This document shows, piece after piece, positions 8,480 to 18,054 of a stretch of DNA of 64,000 bases. The stretch lies in assembly GCF_900302445.1 (NCBI RefSeq), contig NZ_ONZF01000003.1, forward strand, positions 1-64,000, in the 5' to 3' direction. Position numbers and translations under genes: made by a program. Below the pieces are notes generated by a model. The model was not told the DNA's origin. It did not search any database and saw only the letters and a program-made list of their open reading frames with translations. Position 1 is the stretch's first letter. The number at the start of each line of letters is the position of its first letter. The DNA comes from Palleronia abyssalis (lineage in GTDB: Bacteria; Pseudomonadota; Alphaproteobacteria; Rhodobacterales; Rhodobacteraceae).

Positions 8480-9403
8480 ATGTCGATCCTTTCCTTCCGC
8501 AAGCCGTCCAAGACCCCTGCCCCGACCTCCGACGTAACCGCAGGCTTCCTGCAGGGTCACTCGATCGAGGTGATGCCACGCACGGCCGAGAAGGTGGAGG
8601 ATTTTCGCACCCTTCTGGCCCCCGGCACGCGCGTCTACATCGCCCATATCGACGGCACCCCAATCGAGGACATGGTCGCCACCGCCCGGCGCATCGCCGC
8701 CGAAGGGTTCGAGGTCATGCCCCATTTCCCCGCCCGCATCATCGCGGATGCCGATACGCTGGGCGACTGGATCGCCCGCTATCAGGGGGAAGCCGGGATC
8801 ACGCAGGGCCTGATCCTGGCGGGCGGCGTGTCCGAGCCCAAGGGCGCCTTCGACAACGCGATGCAGCTTCTGGATACGGGGCTTTTTGACAAGGCGGGCT
8901 TCACCCGGCTGCACGTGGCGGGCCACCCCGAGGGCAACCGCGACATCGATCCCGACGGAAGCGACCGCAACGTGTCGGACGCGCTGCGCTGGAAGCAGGC
9001 GTTCTCCGACCGGACGGACGCGCAAATGGCGATCACGACGCAGTTCTGCTTCGAGGCAAAGCCGGTCATCGCATGGGCCGAAGCTCTGCGCACGAACGGG
9101 ATCGACCTTCCCGTCCATATCGGCATCGCGGGCCCCGCGAAGCTGCAGACGCTGATCAAGTTCGCCGTGGCCTGCGGCGTCGGCCCGTCGCTGCGAGTGC
9201 TGCAAAAGCGCGCGCTGGACGTGACCAAGCTGGTGATGCCCTACACCCCAGACGACGTCGTGGCCGAGCTTGCCGCCCACAAGGCCGCGAACCCCGACTT
9301 CGCCATCGAAGCCGTCCACCTGTTCCCGCTGGGCGGGATCAAGGCCACGGCTGACTGGGTCGCAGACCGGACAGGGACCGCTCAGGCCCGGGCGACGCAA
9401 TGA
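8480..9403 (+). CDS. Methylenetetrahydrofolate reductase-family protein
   Basis: This 307-residue protein has a TIM-barrel pattern of the MTHFR family (VYIAHIDGTPIEDM near residue 55; GLILAGGVSEPKGAFDN; HVAGHPEGNRDID; TTQFCFEA; HIGIAGPAKLQTL). MTHFR reduces 5,10-methylene-THF to 5-methyl-THF with FAD and NAD(P)H, supplying the methyl donor for the corrinoid methyltransferase encoded two genes downstream. The HPEGN segment matches the conserved His-Pro-Glu region of MetF. The RBS is GGGAGCC. The stop overlaps the HAD gene start by 4 nt. Confidence 0.83.
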   Translation: MSILSFRKPSKTPAPTSDVTAGFLQGHSIEVMPRTAEKVEDFRTLLAPGTRVYIAHIDGTPIEDMVATARRIAAEGFEVMPHFPARIIADADTLGDWIARYQGEAGITQGLILAGGVSEPKGAFDNAMQLLDTGLFDKAGFTRLHVAGHPEGNRDIDPDGSDRNVSDALRWKQAFSDRTDAQMAITTQFCFEAKPVIAWAEALRTNGIDLPVHIGIAGPAKLQTLIKFAVACGVGPSLRVLQKRALDVTKLVMPYTPDDVVAELAAHKAANPDFAIEAVHLFPLGGIKATADWVADRTGTAQARATQ

Positions 9404-10059
9404 CGCCTGCGCTCCTCTTCGATCTTGACGGCACCCTCATCGAAACCGACCCGATCCACGCGGCGGTCTTCGTCGAGATGTTCGCCGAAGAGGGGCGCGA
9501 GATCGACGAATCCTACTACTACGACCACATCCACGGCCGCCTGAACGACGACATCTTCGGCGATGCCTTTCCCGGCCGCGATCCCAAGGTCATGGCCGAC
9601 ACCAAGGAAGCGCGGTTCCGCGAAAGGCTTGGCGATCGGGCCGATCCCATGCCCGGGCTGCCCGCCCTTCTGGACCGGGCCGAGGCCGAGGGATGGGGCA
9701 TGGCCGTCGTCACCAACGCCCCCCGCGCCAATGCCGAAGCGATGCTGGCAGCCCTGCGCCTGACGACGCGTTTGCCTATCCTGATCGTCGGCGACGAACT
9801 GGCGCGCGGCAAGCCGGACCCCCTGCCTTACCAGACCGCCCTGGACCAACTGGGCGTACTGGCGCAGCGGTCTTTGGCCTTCGATGACAGCCCCTCGGGG
9901 GTGACCTCGGCCAGCCGCGCCGGTATTCCGACCCTCGGGCTGCGGTCGTCACTGACCCACGACCGACTGACCGCCGCCGGGGCGCACGATACGATTGCCG
10001 ACTTCACCGATCCGACCCTCGGGGTCTGGCTCGACCGCATGCAGAAGGAAGACACATGA
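9400..10059 (+). CDS. HAD-superfamily hydrolase (beta-phosphoglucomutase / phosphoglycolate phosphatase-like)
   Basis: The four HAD motifs are visible: DLDGTLIETD (nucleophile Asp8, acid Asp10), the Thr of VVTNAP, Lys of RGKPDPLPY and the acidic DDSPSG. A helical cap follows motif I, giving subfamily IA. The protein has 219 residues. The substrate is unknown. It is embedded by ATGA overlaps on both sides between the MTHFR-like and methyltransferase genes, so a housecleaning role in folate or cobalamin metabolism, for example dephosphorylating a damaged cofactor, is possible but unproven. Confidence 0.82.
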   Translation: MTPALLFDLDGTLIETDPIHAAVFVEMFAEEGREIDESYYYDHIHGRLNDDIFGDAFPGRDPKVMADTKEARFRERLGDRADPMPGLPALLDRAEAEGWGMAVVTNAPRANAEAMLAALRLTTRLPILIVGDELARGKPDPLPYQTALDQLGVLAQRSLAFDDSPSGVTSASRAGIPTLGLRSSLTHDRLTAAGAHDTIADFTDPTLGVWLDRMQKEDT

Positions 10060-11024
10060 CCCGCACCGTCCTCGAATCGAAGACGAAGACCGTCACCATC
10101 GGTTTCGACGAACCGTTCTGCGTCATCGGCGAACGCATCAACCCCACCGGACGCAAGAAGCTGGCGGCCGAGCTTGAGGCGGGCGATTTTTCCACGGTCG
10201 AAAAGGACGCGCTGGAGCAGATGGCCTGCGGGGCCATGGTTCTCGATGTGAATGCGGGCGTGGTCTACAATTCCAACCCCAACCCGAACGAGACCGAACC
10301 GCCGCTGATGCGTAAGGTGATCGAACTGGTGCAGGCCCTTGTGGACCTACCGCTCTGCATCGACAGTTCGGTGCCCGGCGCGCTCGAAGCCGGGTTGGAA
10401 GCGTGCGAGGGACGCCCCCTTCTGAACTCGGTAACGGGTGAGGAAGACCGGCTGGAGCTGGTGCTGCCGCTGGTCAAGAAATACAACGTGCCGGTCGTTG
10501 CAATTTCGAACGACGACACCGGGATCAGCGAAGACCCCGAGGTGCGTTTTGCCGTCGCCAAGAAGATCGTCGAGCGCGCGGCCGATTTCGGCATCCCCGC
10601 CCATGACATCGTGGTCGACCCCTTGGTGATGCCCGTGGGTGCGATGGCCACCGCCGGGCGCCAGGTCTTCGAACTGGTGGGCAAATTGCGCAACGAACTT
10701 GGCGTGAACACGACCTGCGGCGCGTCGAATATCTCGTTCGGTCTGCCCCACCGCCACGGGATCAACGCCGCGTTCCTGCCCATGGCCATCGGCGCGGGCA
10801 TGACGAGTGCGATCATGAACCCCGTCCGCCCGGTCGAGATGGAGGCCGTGCGCGCCGCCAACTTCCTGATGAACCATGATGCGAACGGGTCCGAGTGGAT
10901 CAAGTTCAGCCGCGTTCTGGACGCGGTCGAAGGCGGTCAGAGCTATCCCGAGGCGTCAAAAGCCGCGCTGGATGCGGGCGGCGGACGCGGGGGACGTTCG
11001 GGCGGCCGCAGGCGTCGGGGGTAA
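10056..11024 (+). CDS. Methyltetrahydrofolate:corrinoid methyltransferase (split MetH pterin-binding module)
   Basis: This is a single pterin-binding TIM barrel of 322 residues with IGERINPTGRKKL, DVNAG, DSSVPGALEAGL, LNSVTGEE and GASNISFGLPHRHGIN, all characteristic of the folate domain of MetH and AcsE-like enzymes. It moves the methyl of 5-methyl-THF to cob(I)alamin held by a separate corrinoid protein, most likely that at 38597. MetH homocysteine and cobalamin domains are absent, so it works as one part of a split system. The last 15 residues (GGGRGGRSGGRRRRG) form an Arg/Gly tail beyond the barrel; see the findings on docking. It is translationally coupled to the HAD gene. Confidence 0.88.
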   Translation: MTRTVLESKTKTVTIGFDEPFCVIGERINPTGRKKLAAELEAGDFSTVEKDALEQMACGAMVLDVNAGVVYNSNPNPNETEPPLMRKVIELVQALVDLPLCIDSSVPGALEAGLEACEGRPLLNSVTGEEDRLELVLPLVKKYNVPVVAISNDDTGISEDPEVRFAVAKKIVERAADFGIPAHDIVVDPLVMPVGAMATAGRQVFELVGKLRNELGVNTTCGASNISFGLPHRHGINAAFLPMAIGAGMTSAIMNPVRPVEMEAVRAANFLMNHDANGSEWIKFSRVLDAVEGGQSYPEASKAALDAGGGRGGRSGGRRRRG

Positions 11025-11059
11025 AGCAATCTTCACCGCCGTGATGCAAATGTCGGTCC

Positions 11060-11281
11060 ATGCTGACGATAGCGACAGCAGCGGCCAACCTAGACGCGCT
11101 GTTCGCCGCCAAGGCTGTAGCGCGCGGCAGGGTGGTGCCCCGATCCGCGGCTTGCGCGGACGAACATATCGGGCAAGAGCGATTGACCGCCGAGGTCCGG
11201 CGCCAGGACTTTCACATGATCCGGCGCGGGGGCCAGTACGTCGTCACTTGGAATCCCGGGTTTCTGGAAGTCGTCCGCTGA
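11060..11281 (+). CDS. Small conserved-type protein of unknown function in the one-carbon operon
   Basis: The 73-residue open frame encodes LDALFAAKAVARGRVVPR, an acidic middle, then VRRQDFHMIRRGGQYVVTWN. Similar roughly 70-residue proteins beginning with a FAxKAAxRGxVVRR-like segment occur in Rhodobacteraceae, as I recall, and are sometimes misannotated as phosphoribosylanthranilate isomerase, an enzyme it cannot be because it lacks the barrel. It sits between the methyltransferase and RACo genes, 35 bp after the former. No clear ribosome-binding site is seen. The function is unknown. Confidence 0.5.
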   Translation: MLTIATAAANLDALFAAKAVARGRVVPRSAACADEHIGQERLTAEVRRQDFHMIRRGGQYVVTWNPGFLEVVR

Positions 11282-11359
11282 ACCGGATTTTCGATCCGAA
11301 AATCTGGGCTGCGCCGTCCTCGACCATATCCGGCCCCAATCCCTGGCAAGATCGATATT

Positions 11360-13375
11360 ATGTCTGACACCGATCCCCTCGTCATCTTCACCCCCTCCGG
11401 CAAGCGGGCTCGGGTGCCCGCCGGGACAACCGTCCTCGCGGCTGCAAGGCGCATGGGCGTTGACCTCGACAGCGTATGTGGGGGGCGTGGCATCTGCTCC
11501 AAATGCCAGATCGCGCCGCAGATCGGCCAGCATTCGAAGCACGGCGTCACGGTTTCCGAAACCGCGCTGAGCGACTGGAACAAGGTCGAAGCGCGGTATG
11601 ACGAGAAGCGTGGCCTTAAAGCTGGCCGCCGCCTGGGATGCCAAGCCCAGATTCAGGGCGATGTCGTCCTTGACGTGCCGCCCGAAAGCCAGGTCCACCG
11701 CCAGGTCGTGCGCAAGGCGGCGACCGTCCGAGATATCCGCATGGACCCGGCCACCCGCCTTTTCTACGTCGAGGTGGACGCGCCCGACATGCACGAGCCT
11801 TCGGGCGATCTGGAACGCCTCAATCGGGCGCTTAAGTCGCAGTGGGATGTCGGGCCGGTCGAGGCCCCGCTGCAAATCCTGCATAAGTTGCAGCCGACCC
11901 TGCGCAAGGACGGCTTCCGGGTGACTGTCGCGGTCCATCAGGCCCATCGCGGGCCTGCCCGCCTGATCGACATCTGGCCGGGGCTGTACGAAGGCGGGCT
12001 GTACGGGCTGGCCATCGACCTTGGCTCGACCACCATCGCCGCGCATCTGTGCGATCTCGATACCGGGGCGGTCGTTGCATCCGCCGGGCTGATGAACCCT
12101 CAGATCCGCTTCGGCGAAGACCTGATGAGCCGGGTCAGCTACGCCATGATGAATCCCGGCGGCGACCGAGAAATGACGCGCGTGGTGCGCGAGGCGATGG
12201 ACCAGCTGTCGGCGGACATCGCCGAGGAAGCCGGGATCGCGCCCACCGCCATCGTCGAGGCCGTGATCGTCTGCAATCCGGTCATGCACCACCTGCTTCT
12301 GGGCATCGACCCGGTCGAGCTTGGCCAGGCACCCTTCGCGCTGGCCACGTCGGATGCGATCGACTGCGCCACCGCCGAGCTCGACCTCGCCCGGATCAAC
12401 GCCGGGGCGCGCGCCTATATCCTCCCATGCATCGCGGGCCATGTCGGGGCGGACGCCGCCGCCGTTGCCCTGTCCGAAGCACCGGGCGAGCAGGATGAGC
12501 TGACACTGATCGTCGATGTCGGCACAAATGCCGAGATCCTGCTAGGCGACCGCGAAAGGGTCCTGGCCTGTTCCTCGCCCACGGGCCCCGCGTTCGAGGG
12601 GGCGCAGATCAGTTCGGGCCAACGCGCCGCCTCCGGCGCGATCGACGCCATCCGCATCGATCCCGACACCAAGGAGCCCCGCTTTCGCGTCATCGGCGAT
12701 GATCGCTGGTCCGATGAGCCTGGCTTTGATGCTGAAGTGACCGGCATATGCGGCTCGGGCATCATCGAGGCGCTTGCCGAGATGCGCATGGCGGGCCTCA
12801 TCGATACTTCGGGATTGATCGGCTCGGCCGCGCAAACCGGGACGGACCGGATGCGCGTCGAAGGCCGGACCCATGCCTACGTCATCCACGAGGACGGCGA
12901 TCGCGTGATCTCGGTTACGCAAGGCGACGTGCGGGCGATCCAGCTGGCGAAATCCGCCCTTTACGCGGGCGCTCGTCTTTTGATGGACGAGCGTGGCGTG
13001 GATCGGGTTGGAAAGGTGGTGCTTGCCGGGGCGTTCGGGGCACATATCAGTCCCAAGCACGCCATGGTATTGGGCATGATCCCGGACGTGCCGCTGGACC
13101 GCGTAACCAGCGCCGGCAACGCCGCGGGAACCGGCGCCCGCATCGCCCTGCTGAACCGTGCCGCCCGGGCCGAGATCGAGACGGGCGTCCGCCGCATCCA
13201 CAAGGTCGAAACCGCCATCGAGCCGCGCTTTCAGGAGCATTTCGTTGCAGCAAACGCCCTGCCCCATGCGACGGATCCGTTCCCCGAACTGCGCGCGATC
13301 GTTCCGCTGCCCGAACTCTCTTTCAACCAGAACGGAGAGGACGGTGGCCGGCAGCGCCGCCGCAAGCGCCGCTAG
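11360..13375 (+). CDS. RACo-type corrinoid activation protein (2Fe-2S ferredoxin + ASKHA, DUF4445)
   Basis: The 671-residue protein reductively reactivates cob(II)alamin to cob(I)alamin on corrinoid methyl carriers, driven by ATP. An N-terminal ferredoxin domain has Cys40, Cys46, Cys49 (CGGRGICSKC) and Cys94 (LGCQAQ) for a [2Fe-2S] cluster. A linker follows, then the DUF4445 ASKHA region with phosphate loops LAIDLGSTTIAAH and LIVDVGTNAEILLG and AGAFGAHISPKHAM near the C-terminus. The final residues GGRQRRRKRR form a strongly basic tail. Genetic work on Phaeobacter inhibens, as I recall it, found a protein of this type to be needed for its split methionine synthase. It closes the one-carbon operon. 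Confidence 0.87.
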   Translation: MSDTDPLVIFTPSGKRARVPAGTTVLAAARRMGVDLDSVCGGRGICSKCQIAPQIGQHSKHGVTVSETALSDWNKVEARYDEKRGLKAGRRLGCQAQIQGDVVLDVPPESQVHRQVVRKAATVRDIRMDPATRLFYVEVDAPDMHEPSGDLERLNRALKSQWDVGPVEAPLQILHKLQPTLRKDGFRVTVAVHQAHRGPARLIDIWPGLYEGGLYGLAIDLGSTTIAAHLCDLDTGAVVASAGLMNPQIRFGEDLMSRVSYAMMNPGGDREMTRVVREAMDQLSADIAEEAGIAPTAIVEAVIVCNPVMHHLLLGIDPVELGQAPFALATSDAIDCATAELDLARINAGARAYILPCIAGHVGADAAAVALSEAPGEQDELTLIVDVGTNAEILLGDRERVLACSSPTGPAFEGAQISSGQRAASGAIDAIRIDPDTKEPRFRVIGDDRWSDEPGFDAEVTGICGSGIIEALAEMRMAGLIDTSGLIGSAAQTGTDRMRVEGRTHAYVIHEDGDRVISVTQGDVRAIQLAKSALYAGARLLMDERGVDRVGKVVLAGAFGAHISPKHAMVLGMIPDVPLDRVTSAGNAAGTGARIALLNRAARAEIETGVRRIHKVETAIEPRFQEHFVAANALPHATDPFPELRAIVPLPELSFNQNGEDGGRQRRRKRR

Positions 13376-13418
13376 GCTAACGTGTCGCGGATGACGTGGC
13401 GCGACGCGCATCAGGCCC

Positions 13419-13447
13419 TTGACCCGGGGCCCTCTCCGGCCCTATCT
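13419..13447 (+). promoter_or_regulatory. Putative sigma-70-type promoter of tRNA-Gly
   Basis: TTGACC (13419-13424), a 17-bp spacer and CTATCT (13442-13447) lie 14 bp before the tRNA 5' end. Spacing is canonical for a strong housekeeping promoter. Confidence 0.6.
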
Positions 13448-13461
13448 CGTCGTCGTGGTAT

Positions 13462-13535
13462 GCGGGTGTAGCTCAATGGTAGAGCAGCAGCTTCCCAAGC
13501 TGAATACGAGGGTTCGATTCCCTTCACCCGCTCCA
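13462..13535 (+). tRNA. tRNA-Gly (anticodon CCC)
   Basis: The cloverleaf has acceptor GCGGGTG pairing with CACCCGC, D-arm GCTCAATGGTAGAGC, anticodon loop TTCCCAA (CCC) and T-arm GAGGGTTCGATTCCCTT, followed by discriminator T and an encoded CCA. It is transcribed away from the one-carbon operon and convergent with dgcA, whose stop lies 18 bp downstream. Confidence 0.95.
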
Positions 13536-13552
13536 ACACACTGCCGAAAGCA

Positions 13553-15613
13553 TCACAAGGTTCGCACCAGGCGCAACGCGTCATAGACCGCTGCGTGTGT
13601 GTTCCGCGCGGCGACGGCATCGCCGATACGGAACAGCTGATACGTCCCGTTTGGGTTTCGCATGACTGACTGTGGCCCGCCGGATACCAGCGCCTCGTAG
13701 TCGATTTCCCCGCCGTTGCTCGCGTTTGGTTTCAACTTTAAATACAGATCTTCCAGCGGGCGGGTGCCATGGTTCACCACGACCTGATCCACGCGGCGTT
13801 CGCGCTTGAAATTTCCGTAGTCGCTGCCCAGCGTGGCCAGCAGCATGTTCCCATCGCGTTTGACCGCGTCGACGCGCCATGTGGGTGTGAACACCGCGCC
13901 CTTCGCCTGCAGGATGCGCAGCGACGGGGTCAGCGACATCGCCATGACTTCCGGGACGATATTGCGATCGCGGGTCACGATCTCGACCTCCGCGCCGCTT
14001 TCGACCAGTTTCTCGGCCGCCTGAAGCGCCGGGTAATCGCCTGCGTCGTCGTAGATCAGCACGTTGCGCCCCGGCGCGACATCGCCCGACAAAATGTCCC
14101 AAGCCGAAACGACAAGGTCGTCACCTGCGTCCAACACCTCGACATGTGGCAGGCCGCCGGTGGCGACGATGATCACGTCGGGTGCGTCGGACATTACATC
14201 GGCCGCGTCCACATAGCTGTTGAAGTGGAAGCGGACGCCCTGACGCTCGCATTCGGCGACCCGCCAATCGACGATCTGCATCATCTCGCGCCGACGCTCG
14301 GTCAGGGCCGTCAGGCGGATCTGACCGCCGGGATCCGAAGCGGCCTCGTGCACCGTCACGTCGTGTCCGCGAAGGGACGCGACACGCGCGGCCTCCAGCC
14401 CGGCCGGCCCGGCACCGATCACGACGACCTTGCGCCGCTTGGCCGCGGGGTCGATGGTGTGCGGCTGCTCCAACTCGCGCCCGGTCGAGGGGTTGTGGAC
14501 GCAAAGCGCCATGCCCCCCTGATAGATCCGATCGAGGCAGTAGTTCGCGCCGACGCAGGGACGAATCCGATCCTCCTCGCCGCGCATGATCTTGGCGACG
14601 ATATGCGGGTCCGCCATGTGCGCGCGGGTCATGCCGACGAGGTCGAGCTTGCCCGAAGCGACGGCATGACGGGCGGTTGCGACGTCCTGGATCTTGGCGG
14701 CGTGGAACGTGGGGAACTCCGTCGCTTTCCGGATCTCGCCCGCGAAGTCCAGATGCGGCGAGGACCGCATGCCCTGTACCGGGATGACGTCGGTCAGCCC
14801 GGCATCGGTGTCAATATGACCCTTCACAACGTTCAGGAAATCGACCAGCCCACTGTCTTTCAGCCGATGCGAGATGGCCAGCCCGTCCCTGTTGGTCAGC
14901 CCCCCCTTCAAATCCTCGTCGCCGGTATAGCGTACGCCCACGATAAAGTTCGGCCCGCAGGCGGCGCGGATGGCCTCCAGCGTCTCCATGGTGAAGCGCA
15001 GGCGATTGTCTAGGCTTTCGCCCCCGTAGGGCCCCTCAAGTTCGTTGGTCAGCGGCGACCAGAACTGGTCCATCAGGTGCCCGTAGGCCTGAATCTCGAT
15101 ACCGTCGAGGCCGGCCTGCTGCATCCGCTGCGCGGCCGAAGCGTAATCCGCGATCAGGCGTTCGATGTCCCAATCCTCGGCCTTCTTGGGGAACGCCTTG
15201 TGGGACGGCTCCCTCGCATGACCGGCCGAAACGACAGGCAGCCAGTCGCCCTTGTCCCAGCGAGTCCGGCGGCCCAAATGGGTCAGCTGGATCATCACCG
15301 CACAGCCCTCGTCGTGGCACTCATTCACAAGCTGGCGCATCCAGCCGACGACCTCGTCCTTCCAGGCGAGGACATTGTTGAACACCGGCGGGCTGTCGCG
15401 CGACACGCTGGCGGACCCGGCGGTCATTGTCATTCCGATCCCGGCCCGGGCGCGTTCGACGTGATAGGCGCGGTACCGCTCCTTCGGCATGCCGTCTTCG
15501 GGGTATGCCGGTTCATGGGCTGAAATCATCAGCCGGTTCTTCAGCGTCAGGTGCTTCAAGCGATAGGGCTGAAGCAGGGGATCGCTCGTCTCGCGCCGGG
15601 GTCCGTCAAGCAT
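13553..15613 (-). CDS. dgcA: Dimethylglycine demethylase subunit DgcA-like (TMADH-type flavoenzyme)
   Basis: This 686-residue protein joins an old-yellow-enzyme-type FMN barrel (about 1-340, with HLGRRTRWDKG and GIEIQAYGHLMDQFWSP) to a pyridine-nucleotide-disulfide-type FAD/ADP domain (VVVIGAGPAGLEAARVA). That is the trimethylamine-dehydrogenase architecture. Length and context match Pseudomonas DgcA, which oxidises dimethylglycine to sarcosine with release of formaldehyde. The Fe-S region reads CVGANYC, then C after 11 more residues; the second Cys of the TMADH C-x2-C-x2-C motif is Ala. The start overlaps the gbcB stop by 8 nt, so gbcA-gbcB-dgcA form one operon. A DgcB partner is not in the window. 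Confidence 0.82.
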   Translation of the reverse strand: MLDGPRRETSDPLLQPYRLKHLTLKNRLMISAHEPAYPEDGMPKERYRAYHVERARAGIGMTMTAGSASVSRDSPPVFNNVLAWKDEVVGWMRQLVNECHDEGCAVMIQLTHLGRRTRWDKGDWLPVVSAGHAREPSHKAFPKKAEDWDIERLIADYASAAQRMQQAGLDGIEIQAYGHLMDQFWSPLTNELEGPYGGESLDNRLRFTMETLEAIRAACGPNFIVGVRYTGDEDLKGGLTNRDGLAISHRLKDSGLVDFLNVVKGHIDTDAGLTDVIPVQGMRSSPHLDFAGEIRKATEFPTFHAAKIQDVATARHAVASGKLDLVGMTRAHMADPHIVAKIMRGEEDRIRPCVGANYCLDRIYQGGMALCVHNPSTGRELEQPHTIDPAAKRRKVVVIGAGPAGLEAARVASLRGHDVTVHEAASDPGGQIRLTALTERRREMMQIVDWRVAECERQGVRFHFNSYVDAADVMSDAPDVIIVATGGLPHVEVLDAGDDLVVSAWDILSGDVAPGRNVLIYDDAGDYPALQAAEKLVESGAEVEIVTRDRNIVPEVMAMSLTPSLRILQAKGAVFTPTWRVDAVKRDGNMLLATLGSDYGNFKRERRVDQVVVNHGTRPLEDLYLKLKPNASNGGEIDYEALVSGGPQSVMRNPNGTYQLFRIGDAVAARNTHAAVYDALRLVRTL

Positions 15614-16673
15614 CGATCGTCACCTTTCCTATCGGGTTCGAGCAACAGGCCAGAATGTAGCCCTCGGCAACGTCCTCGTCCGTGATGCCGCCATTGTGCA
15701 CCATGTGGACCTCCCCCTCGGTCTTGCGGACCGTGCATGTGCCGCAAACGCCGAAGGTGCAGCCCGCCGCGATCATCACACCCGCGTTGCGCGCGGCATT
15801 CAGGATCGTCTCGGTCTGGGCGCACTGGAACGACACGCCCGAGACCGCGCATTCCACCTCGGCCTTGGCTTCCTCGTCCAGCGTGACATCCTCGGGCACC
15901 AGGTTGGTGTCGGGCAGCGCGGCGTGGAAGCTTTCTTGGTGGTATCGGTCCATGTCGAAGCCCAATCCGTACAGCGCCTCGCGCACCGCCTGCATGAACG
16001 GTTCCGGCCCGCAACAGAACACCTCGCGCTCCAGATAGTCGGGGGCGACGAGACCCAGGATCAGCTGATTGAACGTGCCCTTGTAGCCCGTCCAGGGACG
16101 GTAGGGGTCGCGCTCCTCGACCACCCAGGCCAGTTCGATCCCGGTTATGCGCGATGCCATGTGTTCGAGCCGTTCCGAGAATATGATCTCGGACGGACGG
16201 CGGGCGCAGTTGACGAAGACGATGTCGGGATCGCGCCCTGCGTCGTACATGTGGGTCGTCATCGACATCATCGGCGTGATGCCCGACCCGGCCGAGATGA
16301 ACAGGTATTTCGACGCGGAATGGTCGAGATACGAGAAAGACCCGCTCGGACCCGTGGCCTTCAGGCGCATCCCCGCCGTCAGGTTGTCCAGCATCCACCG
16401 CGTTCCAAGCGATGCATTCTGCGCCTTGACGGTGATCGTCAGGGACGTCGGACGCGATGGTGCTGACGAGATCGTATAGGTCCGGTGCAGCGGGCCGCCG
16501 GGCACCGGAAGCTCCAGCGTGACGAACTGGCCGGGCTTGTAGGCGAACAGCGCCCCCGACGGGGCTTGGAAGGTGAAGGTCACGACGTTCGGTGCCTCGG
16601 GTAGGCGCGACACGCATTCGAGCGGTTCGTCGTCAGTCCAGAAGGCCAGCGTGGGGTGGGAATGCATGTTCAT
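15606..16673 (-). CDS. gbcB: Glycine betaine monooxygenase reductase GbcB
   Basis: The 355-residue reductase passes electrons from NAD(P)H to the Rieske oxygenase GbcA. In order it has an FAD-binding barrel with RTYTISS, an NAD-binding domain with GSGITPMMS and CCGPEPFM, and a C-terminal plant-type [2Fe-2S] ferredoxin with CTFGVCGTC and a fourth Cys in ILACCSNP. This is the oxidoreductase layout known for GbcB-type proteins. The start at 16673 lies 5 bp after the gbcA stop. A longer open frame reaching to 17789 runs through gbcA in another phase and is not coding. Confidence 0.87.
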   Translation of the reverse strand: MNMHSHPTLAFWTDDEPLECVSRLPEAPNVVTFTFQAPSGALFAYKPGQFVTLELPVPGGPLHRTYTISSAPSRPTSLTITVKAQNASLGTRWMLDNLTAGMRLKATGPSGSFSYLDHSASKYLFISAGSGITPMMSMTTHMYDAGRDPDIVFVNCARRPSEIIFSERLEHMASRITGIELAWVVEERDPYRPWTGYKGTFNQLILGLVAPDYLEREVFCCGPEPFMQAVREALYGLGFDMDRYHQESFHAALPDTNLVPEDVTLDEEAKAEVECAVSGVSFQCAQTETILNAARNAGVMIAAGCTFGVCGTCTVRKTEGEVHMVHNGGITDEDVAEGYILACCSNPIGKVTIDA

Positions 16674-16678
16674 CGCGC

Positions 16679-17992
<1,314 letters not shown>

Positions 17993-18054
17993 TCATGCAC
18001 GGTTAGCTGAAATAAGCCAGGAATGCGACGCATGGACAGCCGAAAGCGACGGAT

